Source: Macrocystis pyrifera (Eukaryota; Sar; Phaeophyceae; Laminariales; Laminariaceae). Taken from it: a stretch of 64,000 bases of DNA. The notes under the pieces are model-generated. The model was not told the origin of the DNA. It made no database searches and saw only the letters and a list, made by a program, of their open reading frames with translations. Shown here piece by piece: positions 23,234-38,264 of this stretch. A program made the translations under genes and the position numbers. Within the stretch, counting starts at the first letter, position 1. Each line of letters opens with the position of its first letter. The stretch is from the NCBI GenBank assembly GCA_031763025.1, contig JASSKH010000037.1, positions 3,224,001-3,288,000 of the forward strand. Reading direction: 5' to 3'.

Positions 23234-26136
23234 AGCACGATAGCCAAAGAAACTCGGAAACCAAACTTACTTGTATTACTATTATAATTAACAATACAAT
23301 AATGGAAAAGATTATTAGGGATCGGGAACCGATATGATAATACTCTGCAGTTTGTTGTTGTAGAGAGAATTAGGCGTTATATTCATTTTCTTTGGCTATT
23401 GGGTACGTATCAGTAGTACGTACTGTTTGACTGATCGCGCTTGTGGGAGTACCAAGTGGATACCGCACGGAACGGTGCTGGCAGACTGGTAAAACACGCG
23501 AACAGACAGGACCCGTGGCTTGCACCTGGACAGAAGTCGCTCGCTGGGCCAGGAATTCGTGAATTCTGGATCAGGTATTTCGTGAATTCTGATTCAACAT
23601 CGGAAGCGGAGCGGAGGTCGAGCGCTTCATGCGTGGCACAGGCAGCGAGCGCGGAAGCGTGGGCACCGTGCATCGCATCGACCGGTACAATACAATAATA
23701 ATTGTGTAGTTGTCTTGTCGTATCGATTTTTTCGATGTATCGTACTCTCCTCCTAGCGAACGTTTCGCCCTCTACCCCCTCCTTACTTCTCTCCCTCCCT
23801 GTCTGTGCTTTTAATGTCGTTGCTGACCAAAAGCCTCGACGTGCCGAATATCGAAATCGTACTCTTGATACAGCAGTAGTACGTGCACACTTACCAATCG
23901 CTTTTGTTTGTCTGTTTTTTTGTCGTCGTGAAAACTCATTTTTTCGTTTCGATATGTACAATGCAGTCATCATCTAGTAAGAAGAGCACTACACCATACA
24001 AAGAAACTGGTAAAACTAATCAAGAACACACCATACCTCCTGTTAGTCAAAAAGTTGACATCACAACAACGTGTCGTCAGTATACTATTATATATATAAT
24101 TGATGACGCTTGATACCACTACTCGTATACGACTGCAAAAGCTATGCCAGTCCACGTCCAACTCGTAATTTCATTCGTACCGAAGTGATACCATTAACGT
24201 GGGTGGGTGCAGTGTTCAACGGGGGAGAGAAGGAATTGAGGGTTCAGTTTTTTTGCTCGACTTTTCAGGGAAACCAAGAAAACGTGATATACAGTATATA
24301 TGCCAGCCAATAAGAAAGAGCCCAGTAAGAACATAACGCTCACTTTTTGGAGAACGCTAAGAAAACTGGGTTAAGAAAAACGGCTCAGTGGTCAAGTCTA
24401 CACTAAATCCTATATAACAGCGTATGCTCAAGATTGTTTGAAGATGGTGCCCCAATAAGAATCTCAGGCTTGCCCACATCAGTTGTTTTTTTTTATCCAC
24501 ATAAGGTGTTTCTTGTTGGCGGGCCCATACTTTGTGTTTTGTAGCTTGTATTAGCCAATGTTTCGGGACTGAGTGGTACATACTTGGTCGCGTACATTTT
24601 TACAGGTATGCATAACGCCTTCACCACTTGATGATCTAGATCCTTCAGGGCAGACGGGTATATGCTTAATCTGTATGATCTGTACGATCTAGCTCATCTT
24701 GCCGGGTGGGACCGTATCACCTTCATGATCTAGGACATGTTTCCTGGGTTGCATCTATCCTAAAAGTGGTATGATCGGTGCGAATGACGTGTGGAAGACT
24801 TTCAGGAGTGGTCAATACATAAAATCGGCTCGATTTCTCGGCCAAGCCCCTGGAGAGCTGGAGGCTGGAGAGAGCAATGAACGACGGGCACAAACCCAGG
24901 TTGTCAAACTGCGATTTGGCATGTCGATTTTTTTTTTTTTTCGATCTCGGTGATCTGTTCAGTATATTAACCAATTAAATACGAAAACCAAGGAGATCAA
25001 CAACGGAATAGGGCGTTCAAAACCGAAAGAGGCGTTCAACACCGCAATAAGGAGTTCAAATCCGGGAAAAGGGTCCACGCAGGAGGGAGAGAACAAACCA
25101 TCCCAGAGTCCTCCGGGGGAAAACAAAACAATCCGTGACACATTTCGACGGCAGTGTGCCAAAAGGTGGCTACGTATTGTACCCGTAGAGCGCCGTCCCG
25201 CCATCGCCCGTCGTTCTACTACAGGTGCCGTAGTCACAAAACACCTACTGATTCATATCGCACCATAGCTCCGGGGTTTTCACCCGTACGAGAGCTCATA
25301 GCAAACATGCACTAGCGAAAAAAAATAGCGAGCGGCTCGTTTTTTTTTTTACCACCTCGCTGGATCAAATATACGACAAGCTTCAATTTTGAACCGCCAA
25401 CCATCATACCATTCCCGAGGAATTATCTTGACCCCTTGGGCACCTGACCCAGCAGACCCCCCCCCGTCCGCAATCAATTTTCGAAACACGCTTCCAAATT
25501 ATTCGTCCAAAGAAAAATCGTGCCTATCGCTCAAATCGGAACAAAGCACGAACGGAAACCCTTTTCGCCACAAACCAACAAAAAAAAACAAGAACCAACT
25601 AACGAAAACCAGAAACCAAAAAACAAGCAAAACGATAACAAACAAAATACCAAAAACACAGCAAAAAAAAACAAAAAAAAAAACACGCCGAACTCTAAAC
25701 GGTCGGTACACTATAGGTACCACCAAAAACACTACTTAATGGAGCAAAGCGTAGAGATACCGGAGACAACCAAACTCCAGAGCAAGGCGAGGCGACAACT
25801 CAGACAACCCAAAAGAGCGGCGGCGGCCACTACAGCGACACTAGCACCACCATCGCGAGACTAGCACCACTCCGGCGAGACTAGCACCAATCCGGCGAGA
25901 CCAACAGGCCGGTGGGGGGTGGGGGAGGGCGCGAGGTACAGGAGTCCACCTCCTACACAAGCGTTTACAATAACTGCTGCACTTGAGAGGAAAAACAACA
26001 GAAACCAACCACTCAACCTCAAAACCACCGTGCGCAGCCCAAAAGCATCCAGTGCGTCACGTACAGATCCCCCCCCCCCGCCCCCCCCTTCTCCTAGCGC
26101 ACGCCTCGCCCATCTCTTCCATCTTCCTCCTCCTTA
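23234..26136. other. Intergenic DNA, no supported gene
   Basis: A 187-codon open frame on the minus strand (23410-23973) has no recognisable domain and no homologous segment in the window, so it is not called. Near 24998-25075 three short GGxGTTCAAAxCCG copies recur. About 25560-25740 is A-rich low complexity. The left part is AT-rich and unremarkable. Confidence 0.4.
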
Positions 26137-28530
26137 TCACCACCAAGAGGTACTCGCCGCGCGCCTAAGCTGCCGTGCCCTTGCCGGGGTACCATCGAAA
26201 CGAGGGGAAGCAGGGGGGCGCTCCCCGTCCCCCCTCTCCGCCGAAAAGCCTTCCGCGTCTAGCCCTCCCCCCCCGCCGGTGCTGCTCCTGAAAATGCTCG
26301 CTGCCCAGTCGGGGAAAGGTGACCGAGGAGAGCTTAGCGGGGTCGGGGGGTCGGCGGGGGTGGACGGGAACTGAATGCCGTAGCCTGCGGGTGTTGAAGT
26401 GCTCGGCGCGTACCCGCTAGCGCTGCGGCGGTGCGCCTGGGGACTTGTGTCCTCTGGAGATGGAAAGATAAAAGGGGAGGGTGGGAGGCGGGGTAGGAGG
26501 GGACGGAATGGGGGGTGTTGGGGTGGGGTGTTGGGGATGAGTTGTGGGAGGGTGGGGTGGTGGGGTGGGGGTTGGTGAGGGGGGAGATGAGTGGTTTGTG
26601 GGCGGCAAGGGGGTCGGGCACAGGCAGGTATAGACAGGTTGGGCCAGTAGCGTTTATGATCTGACCCAGCTCCGAAAAAAAAATGATAGCCCACACTATG
26701 CAATATCTCCTTGATACATCTGCGCTCCGATAATCGCCCAGGCGGTCGGGGCTAGTGTTCAAAGTCAAGTATATACATACATTGTTTTAGTCCTTCTAGC
26801 GAAGCTGGGCCAAGGTGCTCGGAAACGCCGCCTCTATTACTTATCGATAGTGTAGTAGGGAAACCCCCCCGCCTGCTCGGGGACGTGGAAGGCCCAATTT
26901 TATCACCCCTCTTCCGTGGTTCCGACCTCTGGTACCCCTCCCGTTTTCTCCACGCCCGCATAAACACCGCCGCAAGCAGGCAGGAAGGCTCAGGTAGGAA
27001 CGCTGCGAGTACTAACAGAGAAGCTGCTACTCAAACCGACTGCTGAAAGTATACAGCAGAAAGCAGTCCAGTGCGTCCTGTACGTGGTACAAGCTCACCC
27101 ATCGGGGGAGGGAGCATCTGCTCGCCGGTCATCTCTTGCACCAGCCCCGCCACCATCTTGTCTGGGACAGCGCCATCTCCGTCCATCGCCGCGATGCGTC
27201 GGTTCTCCCCCTGGTCCTCCCAAGCGGCCACCACCTTCAATAAAATAAAACAAAACGAAACAGCCACGGAACCTGTGAACATAGACTAGGTCCGGGGGGG
27301 GGAAGGGATCACGGCGGGCCGACGCACTCACGCTGCCATATGCCATGGCAGCCGCGGCCATGGCAGCCGCGTTGCCTTATGCAACCGACTTAAACCGACA
27401 CACGTTACATATGTGGAAGTGAGGTGAGCTTGACCTTTTTACCTATCCACCAGAGGACATAAAAAAGAAAAGTGCCAATTGCATGCCCCATCTTCGAAAC
27501 GCACCCCCCCCCCCAACAACAAAAACACCTCCTTCTTAAACGCACGCGTGCATTCTCAGCCCCCCCTCCGCCACTCCGCCAACCCCACCTTCCCTCCCCC
27601 CCCCCCCCTTGTCTCCGTAGTCCCCCCCCCCATTATATATATGGGTTGAGTTGGCGTCGGTTGGCAACGACACTGTAAAACATGCCGCTCACTACTTGAG
27701 CTAGACAACCAGGGCACCACTTTTTCTAGTTTTTTTTTGCAGTCGCTCGCAGCTGGTTGTCAAGTTAGACAATTCGTGCGAGGTGAACAACCTTTACTCC
27801 GCACAAGTGGGAATGATCGTATCGCGTAGTGTTTATGGTAAGGCACCCCAAGGGCACCCCAAGGGGCAGTTACATAGTATTCCCATTGCTGTCCCTGGAA
27901 GTGGCTACACCGGGAGTCAAATCAACTCATTGAAGCTGTCATCCATATGCAAGTCTGCCTCACAAGCGGTTCTTCGTACTTCATGCGACTCGCCGGACAC
28001 CTCACGGCGCTTCGCGCTTAGTGCAATCAATGCCTGGTTGGTGAAAACCCGACATGCTCCATCCAGGCATTGTAGGGATGCGAGGGTCTATGGTAATACG
28101 ACTACGGCCATGCATGAGATCGAGTGCGTCTCTCCTATCGAGTACATGCCCCCCCTCCCCCCCCCCCCCCCCCCCCAACCGGCCACCACCCCTCCAATCC
28201 CGATCACACCATGCCACACACACCTGATTCAGACCGATCGGGGCCTGTCGAATCAACTCATCGAAGCTACGGCACCCCTCAGCGTGTCGCCGCACCGCCT
28301 TCACCGTAGCCGGAAGGCCCCTGCTCTCCAAAATGCGCGCGCGGCAACCGTGCAGGATTCCCAGCGCCACCCAGACGAGCACCGCCGGGCCTCTGCGGCC
28401 GTACCACGTGAACAGGTCCCAGATGCGGCTGACCACAGGCTGCGAGGCCATCGACCCCGCGTAGATGCAGATGAACCACCTGGGGGGAAAAGGAGCACGG
28501 GGGAAAGTTTGTGGGTCCAACAGGCAGGTG

Positions 28531-28570
<40 letters not shown>

Positions 28571-31500
28571 GGGTCCACGAGATGGGTGTTAGGGGAGCTC
28601 GTGTGAGGCGGTGAGGGGTTTGGTGCCGTTTTAGCGTTTTGGGTAGCGGGGGGGGGGGAAATGCCTGTCCTATTGCGGGTGAACATACTGTACTGTACTG
28701 ACCAGAACCGAGTCTGGCGGTAGGAAAATACCTAGCTTTTCGGTCCATGGCGAGTTCTGACCACATGCTGCTATGCCCGCCCCCGTGACATCATGCTAAA
28801 CTGTTATGGGGGTACGTACAGTAACCAGTACACTGTGTTGGGCATGGCGAACTTGGGAGACACTAGAATTAACGGGGTGTATTCTGAGGTACTGGTGATG
28901 GCGAGGTACTGGGTATACTGGCACCATGCTGAATGTCGCCATCACCTCTGGAGTGTACCAGGCGTGCCGAAAAGGTGGAGCTACTACGGCAGTATGGCCC
29001 CTCACCAGGCGGGGGGGGGGGGGGGGGGGGGGGGGCGAGTTCGGCCTTGGTTCGTTCTACCAGTCTATTGATGCAAATCCATTATATACCAGGTAATGAT
29101 TGTTGACTCAGTACTGGTCATTGGTGGTAATGAGGCGCGACCTTAGTAATACCTGCAGTAGTCATATCTGCGATGCATCATGCTGGGCGAGTACGTATCA
29201 TTCTGCTGTATTGTGCTGAACCAACACGAACGATCATCTAATGTACGTACGCGGTCGTATGTATCCGTGTCGTTTGTATTCATCGTTCAAAAGAAACAAA
29301 AAACCGACAGCAGCAGCAGAAGCGGCGGCCGCAGCAACAGCATCAGAAGCAGTTGGGCACACGAGGCCAGGGTCAGCGTCGCTGTACGCTCGGCTTATCG
29401 GTCTAACTCGACCCTTGAACCCTTTGCACACATACCACTCGCTTTGGTTGTGTTTCCTGGTTCCCACCTCGAAATTCGGCGTAATTTGAAGACGAAAAAT
29501 CTGCACCTGACATGTTTTGTCCAACAGAGAGAGCTTCTTGTAGCAGGTGCCACCACTAATACTGATGTACGATATCTACAGCAGAGCTTCTCCAGCAGAG
29601 CTTCTCCAGCAGCAGCAGCACTAGCAGTAGGACACACGGGGCCAGGGTCAGCGTCGCTTTACGCTCGGTATGACAGTCTAATCCTTGAACCCTTTGTACA
29701 CGTGCTCCATTTGGTCGTGTGTTTCCTGATTCCCAAGTCGAAATTCGGCGTAATTTGAAGACGAAAATTCTGCACCTGACATGTTTAGTCCAACCGAAAG
29801 AGCTTCTCGTAGCAGGTGCCACCACCATCTATACTACTGATGTATGACATCTACAGTAGAGCTTCTCTAGTAGCCAGAAAGCAACAGCAGCCGTAGCAGT
29901 AGGACACACAAGTTCGGGGTCAGCGTCGCTGTACGCTCGGCTTGTCAGTCCAACCCTTGAATCCTACACGTACGTACTCGATTTTGTCGTGTATTTCCTG
30001 CTTCCGAAGGCGAAATTCGCTGTAATTTGAAGATAAAAAATCTGCACCTGACATGTTTTGTCCAATACAAAGAGCTTCTCGTAGCAGGTCCCACCACTCT
30101 TAATACTAGTCATGTACGACATCTACAGCAGAGTTTCTCTAGTAGCAAAGCAGCAGTAGCAGTAGCAGTAAGAGACACGAGGCCAGGGTCAGCGTTGCCG
30201 TACGCTCAGCTCGTCGGTTCAACCCTTCAATCCTTTGGTGTACGCGTACTCGACTTTGTTGTGTATTTCCTGGTTCCGCACTCACAATTTGACCCTTGAA
30301 CCCTTTTGTACACGTACTCGATTTTGTTGTGCATTTCCTGGTTTGAGCGCTCATAATTTGAAGACGAAAAATCTACAACCTGACCCGTTTTGTCCAACAG
30401 AGAGAGCTTCTCGCAGCAGGTGCCACCACTAGTACTGCTGTACGACATCTGCAGCAGGAGGGTGGGCCTGACAATACCACCTGCAGCATGTCTTGGGGAC
30501 ACGGCCCGAACGTTGCTGTGGACAGACAGGCACAGTCTGCCCACGACTGCTGGTAGAGATGGGTTTCGTTCGATGGTAGAACTCAAAAACAAAACAGCTA
30601 TGATTTTTCACGGTTCTGATTTTTTTTTTTTAAACGATGGCCCAGCCATCTCGCAACATCACACGTTGCCGCACCTAGCTCGACCAACTGTGAACGACTT
30701 ACAACCGCACCAGCACGAGAAGGTTTCGTTACTGTGTGCGTTTGCACAGAGCCTGCCGGGACTGCCGTTGGTGCCGTGTGCGTTGAGCGCGGTGGTCAAG
30801 CGTGGCCGAAAAAAAAGTTAAATCACACACACGATGACGCACACCCCACACCCACACGCAGAGAAACTCAAAACACGGCACCCTACTCTCGTACCATCCG
30901 TTATGAAGAGTTTTTTCGTTAGAAAATCAAGAAAAAAGGCTCGCGCTTCGCGCTCGCGCGCCTCATTATAATATCTACTGTATTGAGGCTGCCAGTGCCC
31001 AGTCCTATCTTCAGTATTAGATGGTTCGAAAGAGAATACGACCAGGCCACCTGGAATTCAACAGGTCTGCGAGTAAATTTCTACGCCCCTTTCTGTTCCC
31101 GCTCTCAGGCTAGCTCGTATCCATTACGTGTTCTTTTCTTCGTGTTTCTAGTTCTTCACTGGAAATGGAGCATACAACAAACAGGCTCCTCATTTCCCCC
31201 CGAGTTGCGGAACGAGCACCTTTCCTCAAATACCAGGTATATTATTACGGGGGACCATAGTAAATAGGACCTACGTTATACACGAAAATAAATATAGTTA
31301 CCTAACTTTACAAACAATATTTGGTCCTATTTACTATGGTCCCAAGAAAAATATTAATATAATTTTTATTAGAGCCGCGAGTCGGCACCATTTAAACCAA
31401 CTATTAATAGTTATCAGTTGGATTAATAGTCGGTCCATTTCCACAGCTGCCGACAATCCCACTTTTGGGGGTTTCCATGTTTGTAGGAAGGATAGTTGAA

Positions 31501-34500
31501 TGTAGAAGACATTTTTCAGTCTTGGGCAGGCAGGCTCCTCTCCGCTGATTTTGGCTTGCGTCTCTCGCCTGATTCAAGTCGGGCAAGTCGACTGCCATCA
31601 GCAGACTTGCCGACTAGAGTCAGTTAGTTGGCTATCGGCATCTACCGACCAGTTATTAGTCGTGAAATCCTGCCGATTCACAGCCGTACCAACTATACTA
31701 ATACAATACAAGTAGACTTTTCCAAAACGCCCAAATCAGCCGAACCAATTGCGAGCACAATTGATACAAGCCTCAGACAAAACGAGCGGCACTACGTACT
31801 CGTCCAAAGCGGCAAGGCTTAGGCCTGTTTTACTCTATTTTTACAAGCGAAGCGAGCTGCTGATTTCCACGGTCGCCCAAAGTATAAAGTGTGTCTTAAC
31901 CCACTGTTACCATTGCAGTCCCCATTGTGGGGACAGACCATTCAAATTCCAAGTAGTTTGTCCCCAAGACAGAACCGCAGCGCTAGCAGGTGATCAATGA
32001 AGCCGGAGGTCCTACCGCTCGTGTAGAAACTCTCGAGCCGGAGATCCGCAACGTCTGACCAGTTTTAGTTGTACTGCCTTTCCACTCTGGCGTACACAGC
32101 AGTCCACGGCAGCTACGTCTACCCCATCTTGATGGGCCTACGCACGCACCTGGGTGTGAGGACAATGAGCTCGAGACTGACAGTCCTGAGGTGGTCCATG
32201 ATGTCGGGGCAGTGTTTCGACAGAAGCGTCTCCACGAGCTCCGTGTTCTGGTCATGACGCAAGAGAGGGGTGGGAGAGGGCAGCAGACGGCAAGGGTCAC
32301 CACACCCGGAAGAGGTTGCATTCAGTTTGAGAGAGCGTGGCGGGGGGGGAAAAACACGACAGGGATGGATGCAACGGCGGTGGTACGTACACGTCATATT
32401 ATAGGCTCCGGTCGTTTTAAAGGGCCACCGCTGCTTTTGCTGCCACTGCAATATTGCTGCTGCTGCTCCTGCTTGCGGTTGGTGGACGCTCGGGTATACC
32501 ATGAGGCACTAAATGTTCTGCGTATATGCGGCAAAATTGCCGATTGTGCGACCCACAGTATCGACTTCCAGCCCCTGCGGTACATCGAGCGTCAATCACC
32601 ACGTACACGTGCAGGATACACCCCGGTTTGTCAAGCCGTTCTCCCCCCCTTGTCCTCTCTCACGCGCAATCCCCTCGACGGACGAGCATGCCAACCATTA
32701 GAACTGCACAAACGTATGCGATACAAAATGAAAGTAACACCGTCCTCAAATGGCTTGGCTGCAGTTCAAAAGGGGTCAAACAGCGAAACGACAACAACAA
32801 ATCCCTCCCCCCCATATACATATTCATATACCCCATGTGAACCCCAAAGGCCCTACCCCCATCCCTCCCACAGCCTCCCTCACCGCATGTAAGCCCCACA
32901 GGTCTCTCGACAGCACCCCGCCCTGCAGCGCGATGATGCCCAGCATGACCTCCACCGCCTCCCTCTCTATCAACTCCACGTCCGCCGCTGTCGGCTGGGC
33001 GTCAGCCTCTCGGCCCCCTTCCCCGCCAGTCGCACCCTCCCTCGAGATTGCTAGCGGCAACTCGGGCTGCAACAAACCACCACCACCGCCGCCGCGGGGG
33101 GTGCTGGGGGCGTTGGCGGAAGCGGGATCGCGGCGTCTGCCGCCTGTTCCCCCGCCAGGGGGATCAGGGGGAGGGGATCGATCTGCCGCGATGCAGTCCG
33201 CGAGGGTGATCAGAAGGAAGCCCGCCAGGTAGTTCATGCCCTAACGTTACGGAGATTCGGGGGGGGGGGGGGGGGGAGTGCCAGGTAAAGAAAAAATACA
33301 TGTTTTGTATTTGCCGTGTGGTGGGAGGGCCATTCGCTCGCATCAAGCAGGAACAATCTCAGCGAACAATCAATAACTTTTGATTAGATTGATACCAAAC
33401 ACCTGGTTCGTACCTCTTTTGATTAAACTCCACCCCCTGGCTAGATTTGTCAAAACGCTGATGATGAAACTCCACCACCTGGTTTAAAAATCAAGCCAAT
33501 CAGTCAACCAAAGGCTGCCGAATCTACGAACCCAGGTGGACTTTCATCACCCCCCCCCCCCCGCGCCCCAATGCAACCTCGATGCCTCTGAATCCCCACC
33601 TGAATGTACCCGGCTTCCTTCACGGCCCCCAGTTCCGCACACCGGAGCAGCACCCGCTTCAGCATAGCCATCCCCGGCCCCCCGGTTGCAAAGAGCGGGT
33701 GCACGATCTTTGTCCGCTGGACATCGTGCACGATGATGCTCGCCACGGACCCTTGCGCGGCGGGGTCAGACGGCGCACCCATCCTACGACCCGTGGCACT
33801 GTTTTAGAGGTATGGGGCACGAGCGAGGGGTGGGGGCGGGGGGGTGGGGGGTGGAGTGGAGGTGAGCGGTGCCGTCGGACTTTTGGCTGCGAAACAAGGA
33901 AACTACTGCTTGGCTACGAGTGTCGCTCGAGAGCTCGAATTTTGCCTCGAACGTCTGACCGAACGACTCGACGCCGCGTTTGGAAAAAAAAAAAATCCGA
34001 GTTTTAAAATGAAGAAATGATCATGAGCGCGGTTGCCGAAACATGGTGAAACACCGAAAATAACGGCCTCCACCGCTGCCGACAGTCAGTAGCCGTGCCC
34101 TTTTACCCACGTCCCGACCGCCAAAAACTTGACGAGTAAGACAACCGATGGTGGTAGAGGACAGGGGTGGCAGAGAGCAAGCGTGTGATAGAACAAGCGT
34201 GGCAGGCTATGTGCTCGGGCATACTCGGCGTGTTACAAAGATATATACCCAGAGAGCCAACACACTTGATATATGTAGATATGTATATACAATCTTTTCG
34301 CGACGACTGAGAGCAAAGCATTCGCTTCCGATTCCGGACATTTCGTGTTGAATTTAGGCTGGATTCCAGACGCCTTCGCTTTCCTGGCTTCGCGCTTGCT
34401 TTTACAACCGCTTTCCTCGAGGATCGCGCTCACTGGGATCCGAGGGGTGTTCTCCCGTGCGCGCATCTCGGAGTCTCGCGCCACCGACAAGCGCAGCGAC

Positions 34501-37500
34501 CGCGAACTCGAAGGATCCTTGCTGGGGCGAGGAGACACGGAGGTTCTATTTTCGCCGGTCTTGGAGATTTGTTTCGCTGTTGTTGCTTCGCAAAGAGCTT
34601 ACTGTGACAGACTCGATATTAGCTTTTTTCTCACCGAGTTCGATCTCTCGGCCTTGCTGATGCTACCGCTTACCCCGAACTCGAAGAATCTTTGCTGGGG
34701 CGAGGAGACACGGAAACCCTATTCGTTGTTGTTACTACGCGAAGAGCTTACTACTGTGACAGACTCGATCTTAGCTTTATTCTCGCCGACGTTCGATCTC
34801 TCGGCCTTGCTGATGCTACCGCTCTTTGCTTTGCGGGCGGCCATATTTTTTTATTGGTACGCATCGACAGTCCCGTATTCGTATTCGAGATCTATATTCG
34901 AGATCTAAAACATCCAAGAATCCATTTGTTCGGAAGAATTTTCGTTGGCACGCGTAGGCAGTCGTGTATTCAGGATACGAACGATTCAAGAGCTAATTCG
35001 TTCGGAGGATTTTTTATTGGTACGCGTTGACAGTCCCAATTCGTGTTCGAGATCTAAAAGATCCACGGGTCAATCTGCTGCGAATGATTTATACTGGTAC
35101 ACGCGGACAGCGGTGTATCCAGGATCTGAACGACTCACTGATTGACTGGTTAATTTTGTTCGGAGGATTTTTTATTGGTACGCGTTGACAGTCCCGTATT
35201 CGTATTCGAGATCTATATTCGAGATCTAAAACATCTAAGAGTCCATTTGTTCGGAAGAATTTTTGTTGGCGACCGTGGACAGTCGTGTATCCAGGATCTG
35301 AACGATTCAAGGGTTAATCGTTCGGAGGATTTTTTATTGGTTTATGCCTTGACAGCAGCCCCACTTCGTATTCGAAATCTAAAAGATCCAAGGGTCAATT
35401 TGTTGGGAATGATTTATATTGGTACACGTGGACAGCCGTGTATCCAGGACCTGAACGATTCACTGCTTCACTGGTCAATTTTGTTCGGAGGATTTTTTAT
35501 TGGTACGCGTCGACAGTCCCGTACCGACCAACTACATCGGAGGATATTATACACGTGGTCGTTCATGCTCGGACTGTCTATACTGCTGCAAGGTCTGATC
35601 TCTGGAGGCGCATTGAGATACGAGTACTACCATACCGCAGCAGCAGGAGTACATAATTTCAGAGGCGTTCTACTTCGAACATGTACAAAGCAAAACCGAA
35701 TATCCATAATAAGCGCGCTCGGTGAGCGTGTCTTACGTATCACGCAGCTTCCATCCACTGTTGAAGAGTTTCAACCATCCAATCGGTCGAACTCACAGCA
35801 GACGTTTTTTAACTTAAAAAAAATCATATCCAGATGCCAGGTATCTACTCAAGAAATGGGAGTTACGGTCCCGCTTTAAATATATGATCCTTCGTACCAG
35901 GTATAAGATAAGATGTTCACCTTACCATTATCTGGTGAAAAACGCGCCAAGTTGTTTCGGCGAGCACTACTGGAGATAATCGAGGGTTCGAGACTGCTTG
36001 CTCCCACTTCGAGCACTCGCAGTATGCCGGGGTTCTGTGCTGCTGTGGATATCGCTGCGGGTGCTTCACGTATATCGAACCAGAGTATTTCGGGAATCAC
36101 ACTGAGAATACTGCCCAAGTTAGCAGTGCTTCGTGGTTGTTCTGTATTGCCGACCGATATCAGGTATCAGGTGTTCGATATACTGCTGACATTCGCAGCA
36201 TCTCGGGTTGTTTACTGCGATTACTGGGTGTACGCATGATTTAGTATTTCATGGTGCGATATTGCGCGTACAGCAGTATGCGTCCTGTACTCGAAGTAAT
36301 TTGGGCAGATACTGCAAGTTGTTGTCCGTTGCGATGCTGCTACTGATGTGCTGCTTGCTGCTGGTGTTACGGCTGCGGCTACACAAGCGGCATCAGCGAC
36401 AGCAGCAGCAGCAGCAGCAGCAACCAACCGCACCAGCAGTGATGCTTGCTGCTACTACTCTGCTGCTGGTGCTGGTGATATTATTGCCGTTGTGCTGCTG
36501 CTATCGCTTTCATGTGAAAAAGAGAGGTCATCTCTCCTGTACAAGCGCCGTTGGCAGTAGGTACAGCTCGCCGTTGGCAGTAGATAGCTGTCTATGATAC
36601 TTCGGCGTGGGTATTGGGTACTTGGCAACTGGGGAGATGAAAGGGCAGCACGCAGCATGCATTATTATAGCACACAAAATCCAAGAGTTTTAAGTTCTGA
36701 GAAATGTGAGAAACCTCTGGACTGAGCAGATTTCTGCGCCCTCCAGGAACTGAGTTCAAAAGTATCGATGATTTCCTGGCCCATAATAGACGGTTCTGCA
36801 GTTTGGGCCTCAGAGATTTCTGGAAAGAACCGATATAACGTCGCAAAAAAATGGCATAAAAGTTGGTTTACAATGCGAGCGACAGACACCAACTGAGAAC
36901 TGAAACTCGGCTTTGCCTTTTTCCTGCATCATTCGGCATTGACCTGATCCTGTTCGTAATAAGATCGAACGGTGTATTCATGTTAACTTGCTTGAAAGTA
37001 ATCACAAATTGGCGCTGTGATATATTTCCCAATGCGGAGTTCTTGTATATATGTGTAAGTACAAGATGCACTTTTTTTTTTGGCATGCTGCTCTCCGGCG
37101 GCCGAGGGTTCTTTCTCGCGCTTTCGGCTGCGGGGCAAGCCGTGGGTACATTACGACGCATGTCTGGATCCCGGCCGAGCACAGTGGCGGTGCCCGGGAC
37201 ACTGAGCGTCGCTGAGTTGGCTCTAAAAAGCAAGGGGTTGATTTCCGCTCGGGCCGACCCGAGTAGGTGACATACAAGACCCCACATTCCTTTTTTTGTT
37301 TCTTCGTGAAAGGCCCGCCACCCTCGAACACTCCCTCTGCTGTACATATATTTCTAACCTCAGCAGAAGAAGTAGCAGCAGCCACAGCAGCAGACACACA
37401 GCGGCAACAGCGGTACACTCTGTCGGCTGTCGTATCTGTTGCACCCAGCCTTTGACGGGTGGTGTACACACAACACCGAGCACGTTCGTGACCACAACAG

Positions 37501-38211
37501 TCCGTCTACCTGGGGGAATTTTGGGTACCAGGTATTGGGGTCATACCTAGAAAACTGTCCAGTCGCACGCTCTCGGAGGCAGGTAATCGCAACGGGCAAG
37601 AGCCAAAGCTAGGTCCATGCTGCCTCCCGTCTCGCTGTACTGCCTCGGTGTGTGGCACCGGGTATGGCCCACACTGCCCTACTACCTGGCTGGTTATTCC
37701 AATTGTACTAAAATTCCCGTATGATACGACGAGCTGTGTGCATTTCAACAACAAGGAATTTTCTCCGCTGAATTTTCTCTGCGTTGAAAATATAAATATC
37801 AACAAGTTTGAAATTGCCCGCTTGTCCAGTCTCCGCTTTCATCAACCTCAGCTGCAGCAGCAGCAGTAGATACAGCAGCAGCAGTAAACGTCTGTCGAGC
37901 GTCATGTATCTTTCACCTAGCCCTTTGACGTACACCAAAACACCTCGTACCGAGCACGTACGTAACCACAAAACTGGCTCCCTCGGTCCATCTACCTGGG
38001 GGAAATTGGTAGCAGGTATGTATTGTATATGTAGGCATCAGTCGCACGGTCTGAGCAGCAGGTGATTGAACCGGGCAAGAGTCACGGAGCCAGGTTCATT
38101 CTGCCGCCCGTCTCCCTCTAGCCCCCCTGTCTCGGTGTGCATCTGGCATAGTAGTAGTAGTAGTAGTAGTAGTTGTTGTTGTTGTTGTAATAGTATAATA
38201 GTAGTAGTATT

Positions 38212-38264
<53 letters not shown>

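Noticed and set aside
23410-23973. 187-codon minus-strand open frame
   Set aside because: No domain, no start context or splice support, and no second copy; it may be chance in AT-balanced DNA.
35175-35879. 234-codon plus-strand frame in the 70-90-bp array
   Set aside because: Unit lengths vary and are not multiples of three, so the frame is not kept between units; it also lies inside a TBC intron on the other strand.
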